Below are positions 60,638-64,000 of a stretch of 64,000 nucleotides of DNA, one piece after another. The notes below the pieces were generated by a model. That model saw only the letters and a program-made list of their open reading frames with translations. It searched no databases and was not told the DNA's origin. The first letter of the stretch is position 1, and each line of letters starts with the position of its first letter. The stretch covers positions 3,286,001 to 3,350,000 of the forward strand of contig NZ_JQNA01000002.1 in assembly GCF_000745015.1 (NCBI RefSeq), written 5' to 3'. Source of the DNA: Burkholderia sp. 9120 (GTDB taxonomy: Bacteria > Pseudomonadota > Gammaproteobacteria > Burkholderiales > Burkholderiaceae). The translations under genes were made by a program, and so were the position numbers.

Positions 60638-60708
60638 GCCCGGCATGCCGGCGCCGTGGCTGCTCTGGCTAGCCGCGGCGGTTCGCTGCGCCATTGAAGG
60701 AAGCACTG

Positions 60709-61620
60709 ATGGATAAACTCGACCAGCTTCGTATCTTCGTCCAGGTCGCGGACATGGGGAGTTTCATCAAGGCCGCCAACGCGCTGGATCTGCCGCGCGC
60801 GTCGGTGTCGGCGGCGGTGCAGGAACTCGAATCGAGCCTCGCGACGCGGCTTCTCCATCGCACCACGCGGCGCGTGCAGCTCACCGCCGACGGCGTTCAA
60901 TTGCTCGATCGCGTACGTCCCTTGCTGGGCGATGTGGAAGACATCTACTCACTGTTTCAGACGCGCCAGAAAGAAGTGTCCGGCCGCTTGAGCGTCGACG
61001 TTCCCAGCCGGATCGCCCGCCGTTTGATTGCCCCCGCGTTGCCCGGTTTCCTGCGACGTTATCCGCGTTTGCAATTGGGACTGGGATCGACCGATCGCGC
61101 AATCGACCTCGTTCATGAAGGCGTGGATTGCGTCGTTCGGGCGGGCAATCTCAACGACAGCAGTCTCGTGGTGCATCCGTTAGGCCATTTCGCCGTGATC
61201 AATTGCGCGAGCCCCGATTATCTCCGCGCGAAAGGCGCACCGGGCCTGCCGGACGAACTCGCGCAAGGGCATGAAATGGTGGGCTATGCGTCGCCGACCA
61301 CCGCGCGGGAACAGCCTTGGGAATTCCTGGTTGAAGGCGAACTCCGTAGCGTTGCCGTGGCTTCGCAAGTCGTCGTTAACAATGCCGAAAGTTATATCGC
61401 CTGCTGTCTCGCGGGAGTCGGGCTGATTCAGATTCCGCGCTTCGATGTGCAGCACTTGCTGGATCGTGGCGAACTGGTTGAAGTGATGCCTGACTTTCGC
61501 GCGGCGGCCATGCCCGTTTCGTTGTTGTATCCGCACCGGCGTCAACGGTCGCGGCGGCTGAATGCATTTATCGAATGGTTCGAGGCGTTGATTCGGCCGC
61601 AGCTCGAAGCGCACACGTAG
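60709..61620 (+). CDS. LysR family transcriptional regulator
   Basis: A 303-residue LysR protein from ATG 60709 (MDKLDQLRIFVQVADMGSFI), with AAGGAAG upstream. The HTH is in IKAANALDLPRASVSAAVQE and the effector domain begins near residue 88 (VSGRLSVDVPSRIARRLIAP). It follows the SDR gene on the same strand, a co-transcribed rather than divergent arrangement. A GC-rich perfect hairpin overlaps its stop codon. Confidence 0.92.
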   Translation: MDKLDQLRIFVQVADMGSFIKAANALDLPRASVSAAVQELESSLATRLLHRTTRRVQLTADGVQLLDRVRPLLGDVEDIYSLFQTRQKEVSGRLSVDVPSRIARRLIAPALPGFLRRYPRLQLGLGSTDRAIDLVHEGVDCVVRAGNLNDSSLVVHPLGHFAVINCASPDYLRAKGAPGLPDELAQGHEMVGYASPTTAREQPWEFLVEGELRSVAVASQVVVNNAESYIACCLAGVGLIQIPRFDVQHLLDRGELVEVMPDFRAAAMPVSLLYPHRRQRSRRLNAFIEWFEALIRPQLEAHT

Positions 61621-61643
61621 CGCGCCCGGAATCCGGGCGCGCT
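61619..61643 (+). terminator. GC-rich hairpin at the LysR stop
   Basis: AGCGCGCCCGG-AAT-CCGGGCGCGCT is a perfect 11-bp stem with a three-base loop; it begins within the TAG. It has no T-run, so a pausing site, a Rho-assisted end or a plain structure is possible. Confidence 0.55.
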
Positions 61644-61731
61644 ACGCTCGTGAAGCGTAATAAGGTAATTCGTTTTAATTTCATTTAATCTAGGATATTC
61701 ACGCGTACTCGGCGACATGAATGCGGAGTGT

Positions 61732-62016
61732 TCAACTCATCCGGTAAAAGAACACGAAAAGACCGATAGCGATAATCGCCCAGACGGCCGTCTCCGCCAT
61801 AAATGCGAATCTGCTTTTCTGGATTCTGCGCTTTCGCCATGAACCCATCGCTTCAAAAAAAACGCCTGCCAGCAGGAATGCGATCAGATTCACACCCACT
61901 TCGGTGCCGGTCAGCTTGCCGGCTTCGTGATGTTGAAGCGCCAGATTGATCAGTAGCAAGGGAATAGAAAACATCAAACTGCGTTTGAAAAATGCGGCGC
62001 TCATTACGTGATCCAT
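61732..62016 (-). CDS. Small inner-membrane protein, 94 aa
   Basis: A 94-residue protein with three hydrophobic segments: LMFSIPLLLINLALQH, TEVGVNLIAFLLAGVFFEAM and FMAETAVWAIIAIGLFVFFY. Basic residues between the second and third (GSWRKRRIQKSR) would face the cytoplasm. No conserved motif was recognised. The start could be MDHVMSAAF at 62016 or the Met five residues on. It stands alone in a low-GC gap; ATs are frequent around it compared with neighbours. Confidence 0.65.
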   Translation of the reverse strand: MDHVMSAAFFKRSLMFSIPLLLINLALQHHEAGKLTGTEVGVNLIAFLLAGVFFEAMGSWRKRRIQKSRFAFMAETAVWAIIAIGLFVFFYRMS

Positions 62017-62208
62017 TTTTATTTGTCACAATAATCGATTATAAATTATTAGTTCTGGCGGTCAAGAGGGCCGAATGAACGATCCTTTCAATGTCGCGTC
62101 GCTGTAGGCGAATTGTCGGGTGTAACTGAATGATGCATAACAGCTAAAGTTTCTCCTGGAATATGCCGAAAGCATGAATTAGGTATTCTGACTTTACGGA
62201 TCATTCCT

Positions 62209-63705
62209 ATGACGATTAAGTTGAAGCTTCGGCTGCTCATGCTGGTCACGCTGCTTGCCATCGGTTTCGGCACCGTGGTGACGTCGATCGGATTTAGTTC
62301 GGTCAGCAATGCGCAAGCTGCCTCGCATCGGCTGGAGAAACAGGCGCGGGGTCTCGCGGAGATCAAGGGCAGCGCGCTGTCCACCATCGAACTCGATCCA
62401 ACTACCGACGACACCAAAAAAGTATTTACGGATGCCGAACGAAATGTCAGCAAGTGGTCAGGCGTCATCCTGCCGCTGTTCGAATCGCCCGAGCAACAGG
62501 ATCGATTCAGCAAGGTGATCGCGGCGTGGACCTCGTACGATCAGAAGTCGCGTCAACTGATCGACCTGGCCGCTCACGATTCCAAGGCGGCGAACGACCA
62601 GGTGACCGCGCTCTATCACTCCGACTTCCAGCCGCTTCAGGCGTCGATCGAACAGATCATCGACGAGGCGAACAAGCAGGCCGAACAACGCGATGCGGCC
62701 GCTACCCTCACCAGCACGAATGCGGTCCGCACGGTGGTCGCGGTGATGGTGCTGGTACTGGCGCTGGTGGTCGGCTGGATCATGGTGCTGTCGCGTTCGA
62801 TTCAGCGGGCGCTGCTCGGCATTCAGGGCACGCTGCAGCAGGCGAGCGAATCGCTCGATATGACGCTGCGCGCGCCGGTTCAAGGCAGGGATGAAATCGG
62901 CCAGACGGCGAGCGCATTCAACCAGTTGATGGACCGTATCAAAGGCGTCATGACGGAAGTGCGGGATTCGGTCGCGTCGGTCAGCACCGCGTCGAAGGAA
63001 ATCGCTGCCGGCAATACCGATCTGTCCTCGCGCACGGAACAGCAGGCGGCCTCGTTGCAGGAAACCGCGGCGAGTATGGAAGAGTTGACCGGCACAGTGC
63101 GGCAGAACGCGGAGAACGCGCGTCAGGCGAGCGGTCTGGCCGCGAATGCTTCCAACATCGCGGGGCATGGCAGTCAGGTCGTCACGAACGTGGTCGGCAC
63201 GATGACCGAGATCAGCCAGAGCTCGTCGAAGATCGCGGACATCATCGGCATCATCGACGGCATTGCGTTTCAGACCAATATTCTCGCGTTGAACGCCGCG
63301 GTCGAAGCGGCGCGCGCCGGCGAACAGGGCCGGGGTTTCGCGGTCGTGGCCGGTGAAGTGCGCACGCTGGCGCAGCGTTCGGCATCCGCCGCGAAGGAGA
63401 TCAAGGACCTGATCCATGCGTCCACGACGCATGTGAGCGTGGGCACTGAACTGGTGGGGCAGGCTGGGGCGACCATGCGCGACATCATCGCCGCCGTGAC
63501 GCGTGTGACCGACATCATGGGCGAGATTGCCGCGGCGTCGGATGAACAGAGCAAGGGTATCGACCAGGTCGGTCAGGCTGTGACGCAGATGGACGAGGTG
63601 ACGCAGCAGAACGCGGCGCTCGTGGAGCAGGCGGCGGCCGCGGCGCAATCGCTGGACGATCAGGCGGCCAAGCTGCACTCGGCGGTGACGGTTTTCCGGT
63701 TATAG
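62209..63705 (+). CDS. Methyl-accepting chemotaxis protein (4HB sensor)
   Basis: A 498-residue chemoreceptor. Membrane segment 1 ([20 protein letters not shown]), then a short periplasmic four-helix-bundle-type sensor at residues 30-165, membrane segment 2 ([20 protein letters not shown]), HAMP and the cytoplasmic signalling helices. The tip sequence [18 protein letters not shown] is intact. There are no Cache signatures, unlike the receptor at 39918. Ligand unknown. Its stop codon overlaps the end of the convergent folA gene by six bases. Confidence 0.92.
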   Translation: MTIKLKLRLLMLVTLLAIGFGTVVTSIGFSSVSNAQAASHRLEKQARGLAEIKGSALSTIELDPTTDDTKKVFTDAERNVSKWSGVILPLFESPEQQDRFSKVIAAWTSYDQKSRQLIDLAAHDSKAANDQVTALYHSDFQPLQASIEQIIDEANKQAEQRDAAATLTSTNAVRTVVAVMVLVLALVVGWIMVLSRSIQRALLGIQGTLQQASESLDMTLRAPVQGRDEIGQTASAFNQLMDRIKGVMTEVRDSVASVSTASKEIAAGNTDLSSRTEQQAASLQETAASMEELTGTVRQNAENARQASGLAANASNIAGHGSQVVTNVVGTMTEISQSSSKIADIIGIIDGIAFQTNILALNAAVEAARAGEQGRGFAVVAGEVRTLAQRSASAAKEIKDLIHASTTHVSVGTELVGQAGATMRDIIAAVTRVTDIMGEIAAASDEQSKGIDQVGQAVTQMDEVTQQNAALVEQAAAAAQSLDDQAAKLHSAVTVFRL

Positions 63706-63999
63706 CGCGATCGAAGCAATACGCTGGTAGGTCAGCAATGTATAGGGAGTGGGTCCGTCCACGCGGGCTCTCTCGATGCAATCGAAGTCCGCCGCCGGAA
63801 GCTCTGGAAATAGCGTGTCGCCCGGTGGCGTCAGATCGATCTCGGTGAGATGGATCGTGTCCGCGTACGGCAAAAACAGGCGGTAGATCTTCTCGCCGCC
63901 TGCGATGAACACTTCGTCTCGCTTGTCGTTCGCGATGTGGTCGGCGGCTTCCTGAAAAGAACGGCAAGTCGTCACGTTTTCAGCGGCAACAACAGGTTG
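63700..63999 (-). CDS. folA: Dihydrofolate reductase, C-terminal part
   Basis: A partial gene cut by the window end. The visible 99 codons (98 residues and a stop codon) cover the C-terminal half of [24 protein letters not shown], the NADPH-binding Gly-Gly and Tyr, then [19 protein letters not shown] and the closing strand [12 protein letters not shown]. The enzyme reduces dihydrofolate to tetrahydrofolate with NADPH. The sequence is not the most typical for a housekeeping Burkholderia DHFR, so a second or variant copy is possible. It is convergent with the chemoreceptor and overlaps it by six bases. Confidence 0.82.
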   Translation of the reverse strand, partial: QPVVAAENVTTCRSFQEAADHIANDKRDEVFIAGGEKIYRLFLPYADTIHLTEIDLTPPGDTLFPELPAADFDCIERARVDGPTPYTLLTYQRIASIAL

Positions 64000-64000
64000 A

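Noticed and set aside
1..64000. Prophage, insertion sequence, CRISPR array, rRNA or tRNA.
   Set aside because: No transposase, integrase, phage structural gene, spaced direct repeats or structural RNA pattern was seen on either strand.

Overview
The window is GC-rich chromosomal DNA from a betaproteobacterium, most likely a Burkholderiaceae member of the Paraburkholderia/Caballeronia kind. This is inferred from high GC, C/G-ending codons, the density of LysR, TetR and other one-component regulators each paired with a small enzyme, and a LecB-type lectin like those of Burkholderia and Ralstonia. No rRNA, tRNA, CRISPR array, insertion sequence or replication origin was seen. About 66 protein-coding loci are supported, three of them broken.

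Layout. 0-24 kb: mainly regulator/target pairs. They include a TetR gene with an epimerase/DoxX operon, a BON lipoprotein, LysR, GNAT, GST and cupin genes, an ammonium transporter, a DUF4153 membrane protein, an SDR/LysR pair, a YWTD-repeat protein, an FAD monooxygenase, two methyltransferases, two peroxiredoxin-like genes around a LysR gene carrying an in-frame stop, an amidase/TetR pair and a DUF1330/MarR pair. 24-34.4 kb: an accessory stretch, AT-richer by eye, with a Pit phosphate transporter, DUF4087 protein, two PhzF genes (one interrupted by an in-frame TAG), an S51-type peptidase, a row of small unrecognised genes and a nucleotidyltransferase. A degenerate intergenic repeat recurs here, an 88-aa gene has a decayed copy 6.4 kb away, and a short direct repeat lies near each edge. 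34.4-49 kb: ankyrin protein, LecB-like lectin, receiver protein, MFS exporter, SDR, chemoreceptor, an IclR/carotenoid-oxygenase pair, and a TetR-controlled run of hydrolase, GNAT, SRPBCC-like and M3 peptidase genes. 48.6-64 kb: a lytic transglycosylase fused to a VirB9/TrbG-like region, a TPR/ATP-grasp protein, TetR and MocR regulators, a PaiB-like protein, an Ntn amide hydrolase, an aspartic-protease lipoprotein, a third PhzF-like gene lacking the usual catalytic Glu, SDR/LysR genes, a second chemoreceptor and a truncated dihydrofolate reductase gene.

How the genes work together. The clearest logic is local regulation: palindromes sit between or upstream of divergent regulator/target pairs near 1.74, 11.06, 22.3, 23.46, 42.39 and 52.4 kb, and one 16-bp operator occurs before both a TetR gene (43.85 kb) and the hydrolase gene downstream of it (44.55 kb). 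Functions are from protein reading by eye; no database search was run.
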